Assembly (NCBI RefSeq): GCF_000758605.1
Contig: NZ_CP009282.1
Span: 6,324,001 to 6,388,000, forward strand
Source: Paenibacillus sp. FSL R5-0912
GTDB lineage: Bacteria > Bacillota > Bacilli > Paenibacillales > Paenibacillaceae
Length of the DNA: 64,000 nucleotides
Reading direction: 5' to 3'
Shown: one piece after another, positions 35,501 through 41,936 of the stretch
Layout of the letters: every line of letters begins with the position of its first letter
How positions within the stretch are numbered: the stretch's first letter is position 1
The notes under the pieces: model-generated
Seen by the model: the letters and a program-made list of their open reading frames with translations, nothing else
What the model was told of the DNA's origin: nothing
Databases searched by the model: none
Made by a program: the position numbers and the translations under genes

Positions 35501-36490
35501 TCAAGTTAATCGAACAGAAGCGGTAGATTCACGAATGAGAAGCTGAGGCGCAAGCTTCGTTACCGCAGGCGGCATCACCTCCCCATGAATCAGCTTCAGC
35601 AGGATGTCAACACCGATATTGCCCATCTGCGCCTCGGGCTGCCTGACTGTCGTGAGCCGCGGGTAGAATTCACCGACAAACTGCTGATCATCAAAGCCAA
35701 CCACTGAGATATCCTGAGGCACCCGAATCCCTTCCTCCCGCAGAGCTTGAACAACCCCAAGCGCAATAAAGTCGTCTCCGCAAAAAATGGCCGTCGGCAG
35801 CTTATCTTCACGAATCCATCTCTGGGCCACCTCATACCCGCTGCTTACCGTAAATCCGCAATATTCCGTGCCGAAGGGCGTTAACCCCGCTTCATTCAAC
35901 GCCTGGACATACCCCCGTTTGCGCTCCGTTACACTGAGGAACTCCGGCGGGCCGCCGATATAGGCGATCTTTGTGTGTCCAAGGCTGATCAGGTGCCCGG
36001 CAGCTTCATATCCTCCTTGATAGTTATCAACGAGCACACTTGGAACATCTTCATGCTCGTACTGGTTATCCAGCAGGACCACAGGAATGTTCTTTCGCTT
36101 CAGCTCCTCCACATATTCCTTCTCCTCCAGCGGAGACAACAGGATAATCCCGTCCACGCGGTCCTTCTGGAACAGGAAGTTGACCCCATCATCGTCATTC
36201 TCAGCGATAGACAGGGCCAGGAAATAACCCTGCTCTGCCAGCTTCCGGTTCACCACGCGGATCACGCGGTCATAGAAAGAGTCGTTAAAGTTGGTAATCG
36301 ACATCCCAATGACTCCAGTCTTGCCGCGTACCAGACTCCGCGCCGCTGAATTGGGCTGATAATTCAACTCCTCAATAGCACTCAGCACTTTCTGGCGGTT
36401 GCCCTCACGTACAGAGGGTGAATTGTTTAGAACTCTGGATACGGTCACTACAGAGAGCCCTGACTTTTTGGCTACATCATGAATGTTCAT
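35501..36490 (-). CDS. LacI-family transcriptional regulator of the glycan operon
   Basis: 329 codons. N-terminal LacI helix-turn-helix and hinge: NIHDVAKKSGLSVVTVSRVL, NNSPSVREGNRQKVLSAIEE, LNYQPNSAARSLVRG. Periplasmic-binding-like sensor domain (GVIGMSITNFNDSFYDRVIR, DGIILLSPLEEKEYVEELKR, AIFCGDDFIALGVVQALREE). First gene of an eight-gene run reaching 26039, so it is probably autoregulated through two palindromes upstream. An in-frame TAG precedes the ATG at once, and a three-codon ORF (ATG CTT AGA TGA) with the better-placed GGAGG overlaps it, suggesting coupled initiation. Confidence 0.92.
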   Translation of the reverse strand: MNIHDVAKKSGLSVVTVSRVLNNSPSVREGNRQKVLSAIEELNYQPNSAARSLVRGKTGVIGMSITNFNDSFYDRVIRVVNRKLAEQGYFLALSIAENDDDGVNFLFQKDRVDGIILLSPLEEKEYVEELKRKNIPVVLLDNQYEHEDVPSVLVDNYQGGYEAAGHLISLGHTKIAYIGGPPEFLSVTERKRGYVQALNEAGLTPFGTEYCGFTVSSGYEVAQRWIREDKLPTAIFCGDDFIALGVVQALREEGIRVPQDISVVGFDDQQFVGEFYPRLTTVRQPEAQMGNIGVDILLKLIHGEVMPPAVTKLAPQLLIRESTASVRLT

Positions 36491-36515
36491 CTAAGCATCT
36501 ATGCCTCCAAATTCA

Positions 36516-36537
36516 AAAGTTTAATCGATTTAACTTT
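36516..36537. promoter_or_regulatory. LacI-type operator, proximal
   Basis: AAAGTTTAATCGATTTAACTTT (36516-36537) is a near-perfect palindrome centred on CG, as in LacI/CcpA operators, 26 bp before the lacI start. A related palindrome lies 128 bp further upstream. Confidence 0.7.
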
Positions 36538-36593
36538 TAGAGAAATAAAAAAGATTTACTCAGTATGCTAAACTTGCAGCCTGACTGAAAAAT

Positions 36594-36665
36594 CGTACAT
36601 TGTACGTTAGGTTTAAAATCACTAAAAACATAAAATCCAATTGAAAGTTTAAAGGTTTATACTTT
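36594..36665. promoter_or_regulatory. distal operator-like palindrome and CGTACATTGTACG palindrome
   Basis: At 36644-36665 a weaker relative of the proximal operator appears: AAAGTTTAAAGG then TTTATACTTT. Between the two is the perfect palindrome CGTACATTGTACG (36594-36606). The two operator-like sites are 128 bp apart, close to 12 helical turns, which would suit repression by looping. Inference only. Confidence 0.45.
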
Positions 36666-36742
36666 ACACAGATTTTACAACCAATTCCCCCATCCGTCAA
36701 TCCATAAAATGCAGAAGGCTTAATATTCGCTGATTATTGAAA

Positions 36743-36792
36743 AATAGACCAAATGACGCCTCCATACTTGGACTGCAGTCACTTAGTCTATT
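36743..36792. terminator. terminator downstream of the DUF6398-like gene
   Basis: AATAGACCAAATGAC pairs with GTCACTTAGTCTATT around a GC-richer loop. The same hairpin, with its flanks, is duplicated at 38290-38339. Confidence 0.75.
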
Positions 36793-36797
36793 CCTGT

Positions 36798-37232
36798 TTA
36801 TTTTTCAAAAAAATCATCCGAAACGATAATTCCATTTACTGAGATGAGCTTGTTGAACGGATTATTTTGCTCAGAGACCTGTGTGGCAAACTCGCCTCCG
36901 AAATGCCCCATTTTGAACATATCGCGTAGTAACTTGGATTTCTGTGAGGTTGTACTTTGAGCAGCACCGTAATATTCACATATGTCATGCACAGAAACGT
37001 AAGGCTCAAAGCTTTTATCAAACAAAAAGTTAATCGTCCCAATGGCGTGAATAATGCCTGCTGCCCAGATTTCCAGCTTTCCGCTCATAAAAGGAACCGT
37101 CCGTTTGCGTCCCAGCTTTTCTACCATTTTGCAGGACAGCTGTCCATAATCTTCATCCAGATATTCCTGGCAGAACCCCCGCACTAGCTGCAGCAGTTGT
37201 TCTTTCTTCTCTAACATCTTCGGGTCTTTCAT
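36798..37232 (-). CDS. DUF6398-like conserved protein
   Basis: 144 codons. Cytoplasmic and mixed alpha/beta, without membrane segments. Recognisable stretches are FCQEYLDEDYGQLSCKMVEK, LEIWAAGIIHAIGTINFLFD and PYVSVHDICEYYGAAQSTTS, the last like a small helix-turn-helix, together matching what I recall of DUF6398 proteins. Function unknown. The last ~85 bp of this gene and its terminator are duplicated at 38288-38430 ahead of the functional gerE tail. A gerE tail relic also lies just upstream of its start at 37257. Confidence 0.65.
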   Translation of the reverse strand: MKDPKMLEKKEQLLQLVRGFCQEYLDEDYGQLSCKMVEKLGRKRTVPFMSGKLEIWAAGIIHAIGTINFLFDKSFEPYVSVHDICEYYGAAQSTTSQKSKLLRDMFKMGHFGGEFATQVSEQNNPFNKLISVNGIIVSDDFFEK

Positions 37233-37256
37233 TCTCGGCCTCCCTATTCACAAATT

Positions 37257-37343
37257 CCGCATCCCCTCACCCCCAAGGATAAGAGAAGGCTTAAACGCCA
37301 TCACCTCTGAAGCATGGCAGCTAGATTTTCAACTCCCCAAGCT
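37257..37343 (-). pseudogene. gerE 3'-end relic D (about 8 codons plus terminator)
   Basis: On the minus strand, K-L-G-E-L-K-I-stop followed by the conserved post-stop segment and a decayed terminator; upstream codons are lost. Lies just upstream of the DUF6398-like gene, in the same relative order as relic E and the duplicated gene end at 38.3-38.6 kb. The rest of the 37233-37647 spacer holds only the promoter region of the next gene. Confidence 0.7.
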
Positions 37344-37647
37344 TGTCGTCTGCTGAAGTTCTGGAATGCAATACAATTCCTTTTTTATGAGCGAGTTTCT
37401 CCAACCATTTACTTTTTTACTTTGCTTCAAATAGTTCTTCAAGAAGTTCATCTGATTATCATCTAACAATTGAAATAATCGATTAACTTCCTTCTCTGTT
37501 AAAGGGATGACCTATTTTTTTCTCCATTTAAAAATAGATCTTATTAACTATATCGCACCATATAATTACAATTGCTTCACTCACTTCCGTCATCCTTAAG
37601 CATCTATGCTATACTGAAAAGATGATAAACTAAGCGAGGTGAAGCCA

Positions 37648-37908
37648 ATGAAGTGGGGAGAGATTACAGAATTACACCCAAGCCGCTTTGTACTGGTGGA
37701 AGCAATTAAAGCAACCTCAAGTAACCGCATGCGTCATTTAGAGGATATCGCAGTCATACAAGATTACGATAACCCGCAAGAAGCTTGGAGCGGCTATAAA
37801 AAGCTGCATAAGCATCATCCAAACCGTGAACTGTATGTATTTCATACAAGCAGAAATGATGTTGAGGTTGTGGAAGAGTTTTTTTCAGGAGTACGGCAAC
37901 AGATATGA
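37648..37908 (+). CDS. hypothetical protein upstream of a retropepsin-like gene
   Basis: 86 codons from ATG 37648, with AGCGAGGTG about 7 bp upstream (a GTG at 37639 overlaps that site). Small soluble protein: WGEITELHPSRFVLVEAIKA, HLEDIAVIQDYDNPQEAWSG, YKKLHKHHPNRELYVFHTSR. The same arrangement, a short protein overlapping an aspartic-protease-like gene by 4 bp, recurs in Firmicutes as far as I recall. Probably functions with the downstream protein. Confidence 0.7.
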   Translation: MKWGEITELHPSRFVLVEAIKATSSNRMRHLEDIAVIQDYDNPQEAWSGYKKLHKHHPNRELYVFHTSRNDVEVVEEFFSGVRQQI

Positions 37909-38294
37909 AGTTACACCTTCTGCATGGCCTGCCTATTGTTTCTTTGACTCTAACTCACCATGTTCAATCCATTTCTTTTAAAAATCTTTTATTTGATACT
38001 GGCTGTGCTGCAACCGTTTTTGATTCCGATATACTAGCTGTAATAGGTATCGATATTGATTTTATTAACGGAAGAGCCAAGCGGATGTATGGAGTAGGGG
38101 GAACGAGTGAAATTTGTTATGAGCAGCAGATTCCCGGCTTTTGCATTGAAGGTATCGATTTGAGTGATTTCCCCATACAGCTTGGTTCGATTCAAGAGCC
38201 TTACGGCTTTGATGGAATTATTGGCATTGATTTTATGATGAGAACCAAATGCCAAGTGGATTTTGAAGCGATGATTATCCAGCTTGAAAAATAG
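37905..38294 (+). CDS. retropepsin-like aspartic protease domain protein
   Basis: 129 codons, ATG overlapping the upstream stop as ATGA. Single aspartic-protease lobe: ISFKNLLFDTGCAATVFDSD gives the catalytic D-T-G, GVGGTSEICYEQQIPGF the flap-side region, and GFDGIIGIDFMMRTKCQVDF the GIIG-D motif. Retropepsins act as dimers; natural substrates of these bacterial forms are unknown. The stop codon falls inside the duplicated hairpin at 38290, so the gene's 3' end sits exactly on a duplication junction. Confidence 0.8.
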   Translation: MKLHLLHGLPIVSLTLTHHVQSISFKNLLFDTGCAATVFDSDILAVIGIDIDFINGRAKRMYGVGGTSEICYEQQIPGFCIEGIDLSDFPIQLGSIQEPYGFDGIIGIDFMMRTKCQVDFEAMIIQLEK

Positions 38295-38430
38295 ACCAAA
38301 TGACGCCTCCTCACTCGGACGGCAGTCACTTGGTCTATTCCTGTTTATTTTTCAAAATAATCATCCGAAACGATAATACCATGTACTGAGAAAAGCTTGT
38401 TGAACGGATTATCTTGCTCAGAGACCTGTC
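38288..38430 (-). repeat. duplicated 3' end of the DUF6398-like gene plus its terminator
   Basis: About 140 bp that match 36743-36890: hairpin AATAGACCAA/TTGGTCTATT (38290-38339), then the last ~28 codons of the DUF6398-like gene read on the minus strand, ending abruptly at the gerE terminator. Shows that a gerE-tail plus neighbour block was copied. The hairpin now serves as terminator of the protease-like gene. Confidence 0.85.
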
Positions 38431-38470
38431 ACAACAAAAAACCTCCCCTCACCCCGAAGGGTAAAAGAAG
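38431..38470 (-). terminator. gerE terminator
   Basis: On the minus strand, CCTTCTTTTACCC TTC GGGGTGAGGGGAGG followed by TTTTTTGTTG, about 30 bp after the gerE stop codon. Confidence 0.8.
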
Positions 38471-38501
38471 GCTTAAACGCGTCACCTCTGAAGCACGGCA
38501 G

Positions 38502-38582
38502 CTATATTTTCAGCTCCCCAAGCTTGATCAGCTCGACAACCGCTTGCGAACGGCCTTTTACGTTTAATTTTTGCATGACGTT
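38502..38582 (-). pseudogene. gerE: gerE 3' part: last 25 codons, split off by the intervening element
   Basis: On the minus strand from the crossover AA (38581-38582): V-M-Q-K-L, NVKGRSQAVVEL, IKLGELKI, stop at 38502. Intact and in frame, matching the C terminus of Bacillus subtilis GerE (AMQKLGVKGRSQAVVELL). Joined to the N-terminal part at 59273-59419 it gives exactly 74 codons. Without its 5' part it has no start or promoter. Not decayed, which argues that the gene is rebuilt by excision and still under selection. Confidence 0.9.
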
Positions 38583-38603
38583 CGTGGTGTGGTTTGAAAT
38601 ACA
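38581..38603. other. attachment site at the left end of the gerE-intervening element
   Basis: Core TT (38581-38582, AA on the gerE strand), 5 bp, then arm TGTGGTTTGAAATACA (38588-38603). The arm is the exact inverse of the one at the right end (59253-59268), also 5 bp from its core. Half attB (gerE) and half attP. Confidence 0.88.
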
Positions 38604-38632
38604 CCTTCTTGTTGTCAAGATTTCAAATCATG

Positions 38633-39286
38633 TCACATCCACCATTCTTGAATGTTCGTTCTGAAAGCTAAACTATAGTTGTGTCGATCATTATCATCTT
38701 TGAACACCCAAAAATCCCCAGTTATTTGAACATCTTCAAAATTGTCTGGGTCGATAATTCCTCCATGGTGAATCAATGTATTTAACCACCTCTCATTTAC
38801 TATTCCGACTACCCATAAATCATATCCAAAGTCTTTAGCACATAAATACAACAAAGACACTATCATAAGGCTTAAACGATTAAATTTTGCAAACGGAGGG
38901 ATAACTATACCTGTCAATTGAACATGTTTATATCCTTCATTATTTGAAAACGTAAACTGTATTACTAAGAGTTCTTTCTCCTCAGTTGCTGGATCGATCA
39001 TTTCAACTTCAAATCTCATACCATTTTGTCTATCGTAAACTTTTATATTTTTTGAAAATATTTTAAAAAAACCAAGTAAATATATCACAGTATATAACTC
39101 ATTATCTTCAAGGTTAGCAAAGTAACCACTTAATTTAAAAGTGTCATTTTGCTCTTCAGACAACGGGGGATACGTGAATTTCAACCTTATTCCTTCAATC
39201 GACTCTTTTGAAAAATATAATGAAGCATCATCTTCGTTCCATTGTTTTCCTACTTTCAGGCTTCGCAAAAATTCTGAACCATTCAT
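38633..39286 (-). CDS. hypothetical protein next to the left attachment site
   Basis: 217 codons from ATG 39284-39286, with AGAGG 8 bp upstream. Starts 30 bp inside the element end (by its stop codon). Soluble, AT-rich. The C-terminal half (IVIPPFAKFNRLSLMIVSLL, YLCAKDFGYDLWVVGIVNER, WLNTLIHHGG) has a layout faintly like an acetyltransferase (basic loop, helix, late N-x-x-x-L-x-x-x-G), but I cannot place it in a family. Codon use is plausible and the frame is uninterrupted. Confidence 0.6.
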   Translation of the reverse strand: MNGSEFLRSLKVGKQWNEDDASLYFSKESIEGIRLKFTYPPLSEEQNDTFKLSGYFANLEDNELYTVIYLLGFFKIFSKNIKVYDRQNGMRFEVEMIDPATEEKELLVIQFTFSNNEGYKHVQLTGIVIPPFAKFNRLSLMIVSLLYLCAKDFGYDLWVVGIVNERWLNTLIHHGGIIDPDNFEDVQITGDFWVFKDDNDRHNYSLAFRTNIQEWWM

Positions 39287-39617
39287 ATCCATCACCTCTT
39301 ACAAATTATTGTTTTTCTATACAAATTGAACTAATGACATTAAATGAAGTCTCAATAAAGTGGATATATAGAATAATTTTCCCACAAGTATTGGCTTACG
39401 CTGCTTACCTGTCAAACTTATTCAAGCAGCTCAAAACAGCTTATTTAGCCATCACTTTCGGAATGTAATGGGTTTCTCTTCACTACCTATGTAATTTAGT
39501 AACTAAGGATATTAGCTATGGCTTCCGCCCATTTATGTTTCAATAAAATCACATTACGGTGGTCATTCTAACATGAATTTGATAAGCCCTTATTGTAAAC
39601 ATCTGCATAATACGTAC
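39287..39617. other. gene-free spacer inside the element
   Basis: About 330 AT-rich bases. No convincing gene, hairpin or repeat was seen; short open frames here lack ribosome sites. Confidence 0.4.
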
Positions 39618-40259
39618 TTATACGCGAAAAGCGATTAGTTTATAAAGCGGAAGAAGTTTTTGCATCTTTGTTACAATCTGTTGTGTGATTACATCCATAT
39701 CCTGTATACCTTTGTCGTCCCACTTGTACAGGCAAGATAAAAATGATTCTCGACCATCCAGATCATATGCAGTGTAAAAGGATGAGAAATTTTCTTCTGG
39801 CTCTTCGTCGATAACATAGATAAATTCCTTATCTAACTGGTTATCAAAAATAATCCACTCAAACCCTTCACCTTTTAAATTTGCAATTTCTCGGTTTAGC
39901 TTATCTTTAAAATGTGGATTTTTATCTAGTTCACCATGCAAGTAGGACCGATCATGGGCTTTATGTTCTACGGCATGAAATAAATTGATCTCAAATCCAT
40001 GTCTAGTGATTGAGAACTGTAGACAGGCATGTTTTTGAAAACCATAATCCTCTCCATATGTATTTTTTACATTTTGTGTTGCATTTATATAATTGACTTG
40101 TTTTGGTGACTTACCATAGCGTATCCCAAGCCATGTAACTTGTTCTTTATTATACGAATTCGGTCTGGCAGAAGAACAGATGTATGCCTCATCCTTATGA
40201 CAATATAAGTTGAACAATTTAATATGTTTATTATAGATATGTTTGTGAATGTTAAGCAT
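39618..40259 (-). CDS. hypothetical protein, unknown family
   Basis: 213 codons. Soluble, rich in aromatic and charged residues: CHKDEAYICSSARPNSYNKE, GEDYGFQKHACLQFSITRHG, FEINLFHAVEHKAHDRSYLH, EGFEWIIFDNQLDKEFIYVI, MQKLLPLYKLIAFRV. The pattern of alternating strands with a C-terminal helix resembles nuclease-type accessory proteins of defence islands, but no catalytic motif could be assigned. AT-rich like the rest of the element. Confidence 0.55.
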   Translation of the reverse strand: MLNIHKHIYNKHIKLFNLYCHKDEAYICSSARPNSYNKEQVTWLGIRYGKSPKQVNYINATQNVKNTYGEDYGFQKHACLQFSITRHGFEINLFHAVEHKAHDRSYLHGELDKNPHFKDKLNREIANLKGEGFEWIIFDNQLDKEFIYVIDEEPEENFSSFYTAYDLDGRESFLSCLYKWDDKGIQDMDVITQQIVTKMQKLLPLYKLIAFRV

Positions 40260-40342
40260 TTTTTCTTTGACTCGATCAGTTTACCCGAATACTCCTATAG
40301 TCCTAAACTCCGTCTCCTCAATAAACAATCGTGATACAGGAA

Positions 40343-40570
40343 CTAATTGTTGAGAATAACCTGATCCAATGCCATTAGCATAGAGTGGCTTCTCGAGAAT
40401 TCCACCAACAACCCCTTCAGCTTATTAGAAGCAGTCCACCATTGCGGTATATGATTTGAACTAATTTCAGAATTTCTATCCCAATTCAATAGAGATTTAA
40501 ATGGTTGAAGAAGATTACTTTCACTAAATTCATCTTGTATAGTTGGAGCTGATAATGTACTTCCACTCAC
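40343..40570 (-). CDS. possible short gene or fragment
   Basis: 75-codon open frame ending just before relic F. No good ribosome site and no recognisable motif (LLNWDRNSEISSNHIPQWWT). Could be the 3' remnant of a lost gene of the inner element. Reported because the 40260-40867 stretch otherwise holds only the gerE relic. Confidence 0.25.
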   Translation of the reverse strand: MSGSTLSAPTIQDEFSESNLLQPFKSLLNWDRNSEISSNHIPQWWTASNKLKGLLVEFSRSHSMLMALDQVILNN

Positions 40571-40596
40571 ATTTATAAATATATCGAGGTTCAGGA

Positions 40597-40756
40597 AATT
40601 AAAAACCTTCCCTCGCCCCGCAGGGTAAAAGAAGGTGTAAACGTGTCACTTCCGAGCACGGCAACTAATTTTCCAGCTCCCCAAGCTTGATCAGATCGAC
40701 AACCGTTTGCGAACGGCCTTTTACGTTTAGTTTTTGCATAACAGAGATGTGTTTTG
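40597..40756 (-). pseudogene. gerE 3'-end relic F: 25 intact codons, terminator and att-like arm, inside the element
   Basis: On the minus strand: H-I-S-V-M-Q-K-L, NVKGRSQTVVDL, IKLGELEN, stop (40665-40667), the post-stop segment and terminator. The 25 codons are open and close to the functional tail (final EN instead of KI). Just upstream is CAAAACACATCTC preceded by GTTTT, similar to the att arm, but the AA core is missing. Marks an older insertion junction within the present element. Confidence 0.8.
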
Positions 40757-40867
40757 AAAACTTGATAGGTGGGTTTCAAGCGTAAAAAAAATTCCAATTA
40801 AATAGCGGTTCAGTAAACTACCACTTTCTGTAAACTTAAAGGATTTTTCATCTTCCTCTTCAACTTA

Positions 40868-41707
40868 TTACTTAATAACACCTTCACGTTTTAAGACACG
40901 CCCCAACTCGTAGAAAGTCTGCTCTATATTATCACCAGTGAAGCCTATATATTGAAGTCCATCTACATTAGAGAAGTCATCTAATCCTTCTTGCCTAAGC
41001 AAAATTGCCTTTTTAAATCCTAGGCGTCCTTGGAAAAGTCCTGCTTCGTGAATAACATTTTGACGTGCCCGTATCTTACCTTCATTTGTCTCATCCTCTG
41101 CTGTAAGAACAACAATCGCAAAAGCTGCTTTATCTAAGAATCCCTCTAAAATTGGAACAATCGATTCGCCTACATGAGTTTCGGACTCAAAAGAAAAGGA
41201 ATCTATTCCATAATCATCGTGTAGAAATGTTTTAAGCCTAGCCCATAGTTTACTTCTACCATGACCAATAAACACAGATACTGGCTTTGAAGGTATGTCT
41301 TGTTTTATAGGATGGACAAACTGGGGTAAATCCACTGCGATAGGAATAAGTTCTAATCTTCCGATGATGGACTCAAGCGTTGTTAATTTTTTTTGGAATT
41401 TTCTAACGAAATTTTTGTAACTATCCATCCACGACGTTGCAATGGCATATGCACCTGTTCCTTTGCTATACTCCTCGGAAATATCCTCTACTGTAAAAAT
41501 TGTTTTTAATAATAACCCGTTAAAATCGTCCCATTTTGTAAAATGTGGGATTAATGCCTTGTACGCTTCCTCCGAACCTATCGGGCTTTGAAGTAACTCC
41601 TGCCCTTCATTTACCCGTTTTGAAAGGCGATCCGCTGCCTCTTCTCTTGAGACAGTAAGTTGTAAGGGTTCCTTGGGCGGATTAATCCCTGTTGTTTTCT
41701 TTACCAT
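40868..41707 (-). CDS. TIR-like nucleotide-binding/NADase domain protein (PF10137/Cap12-TIR type)
   Basis: 279 codons. Residues ~1-135 are a helical N-terminal region (VNEGQELLQSPIGSEEAYKA, KNFVRKFQKKLTTLESIIGR). From ~143 comes a TIR-like domain: SVFIGHGRSKLWARLKTFL, SFESETHVGESIVPILEGFL, AFAIVVLTAEDETNEGK, ARQNVIHEAGLFQGRLGFKK. The Glu in HVGESIVP and the ARxNVIxExGLFQGRLG motif define the predicted nucleotide-binding TIR-like family used as effector in CBASS-type systems and alone in islands. Probably an NAD-degrading abortive-infection effector; no cyclase gene is adjacent, so its trigger is unknown. Confidence 0.8.
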   Translation of the reverse strand: MVKKTTGINPPKEPLQLTVSREEAADRLSKRVNEGQELLQSPIGSEEAYKALIPHFTKWDDFNGLLLKTIFTVEDISEEYSKGTGAYAIATSWMDSYKNFVRKFQKKLTTLESIIGRLELIPIAVDLPQFVHPIKQDIPSKPVSVFIGHGRSKLWARLKTFLHDDYGIDSFSFESETHVGESIVPILEGFLDKAAFAIVVLTAEDETNEGKIRARQNVIHEAGLFQGRLGFKKAILLRQEGLDDFSNVDGLQYIGFTGDNIEQTFYELGRVLKREGVIK

Positions 41708-41936
41708 AAGCTCATTTTACCCCTTTGGTATCCATAGTATTAGAGTTCCAGCATTCTGGATCATAACTATGATTATATTGGAAAAATAGGGGATATAGAA
41801 GAGAAAACACTCACAATGGAACATCTCATATCAATTTCCACATTCCATACTTTAGGAAGTACAGCTCCATTGCCTGCATAGATTTAATATCATAATCAAC
41901 AATAAGTCTTATCATTGCACTATAAAAGGGGATTAC

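Noticed and set aside
40868..41707. A complete CBASS operon around the TIR-like gene
   Set aside because: No cyclic-nucleotide synthase, Cap2/Cap3-like or other sensor gene is adjacent, so only a stand-alone effector can be claimed.
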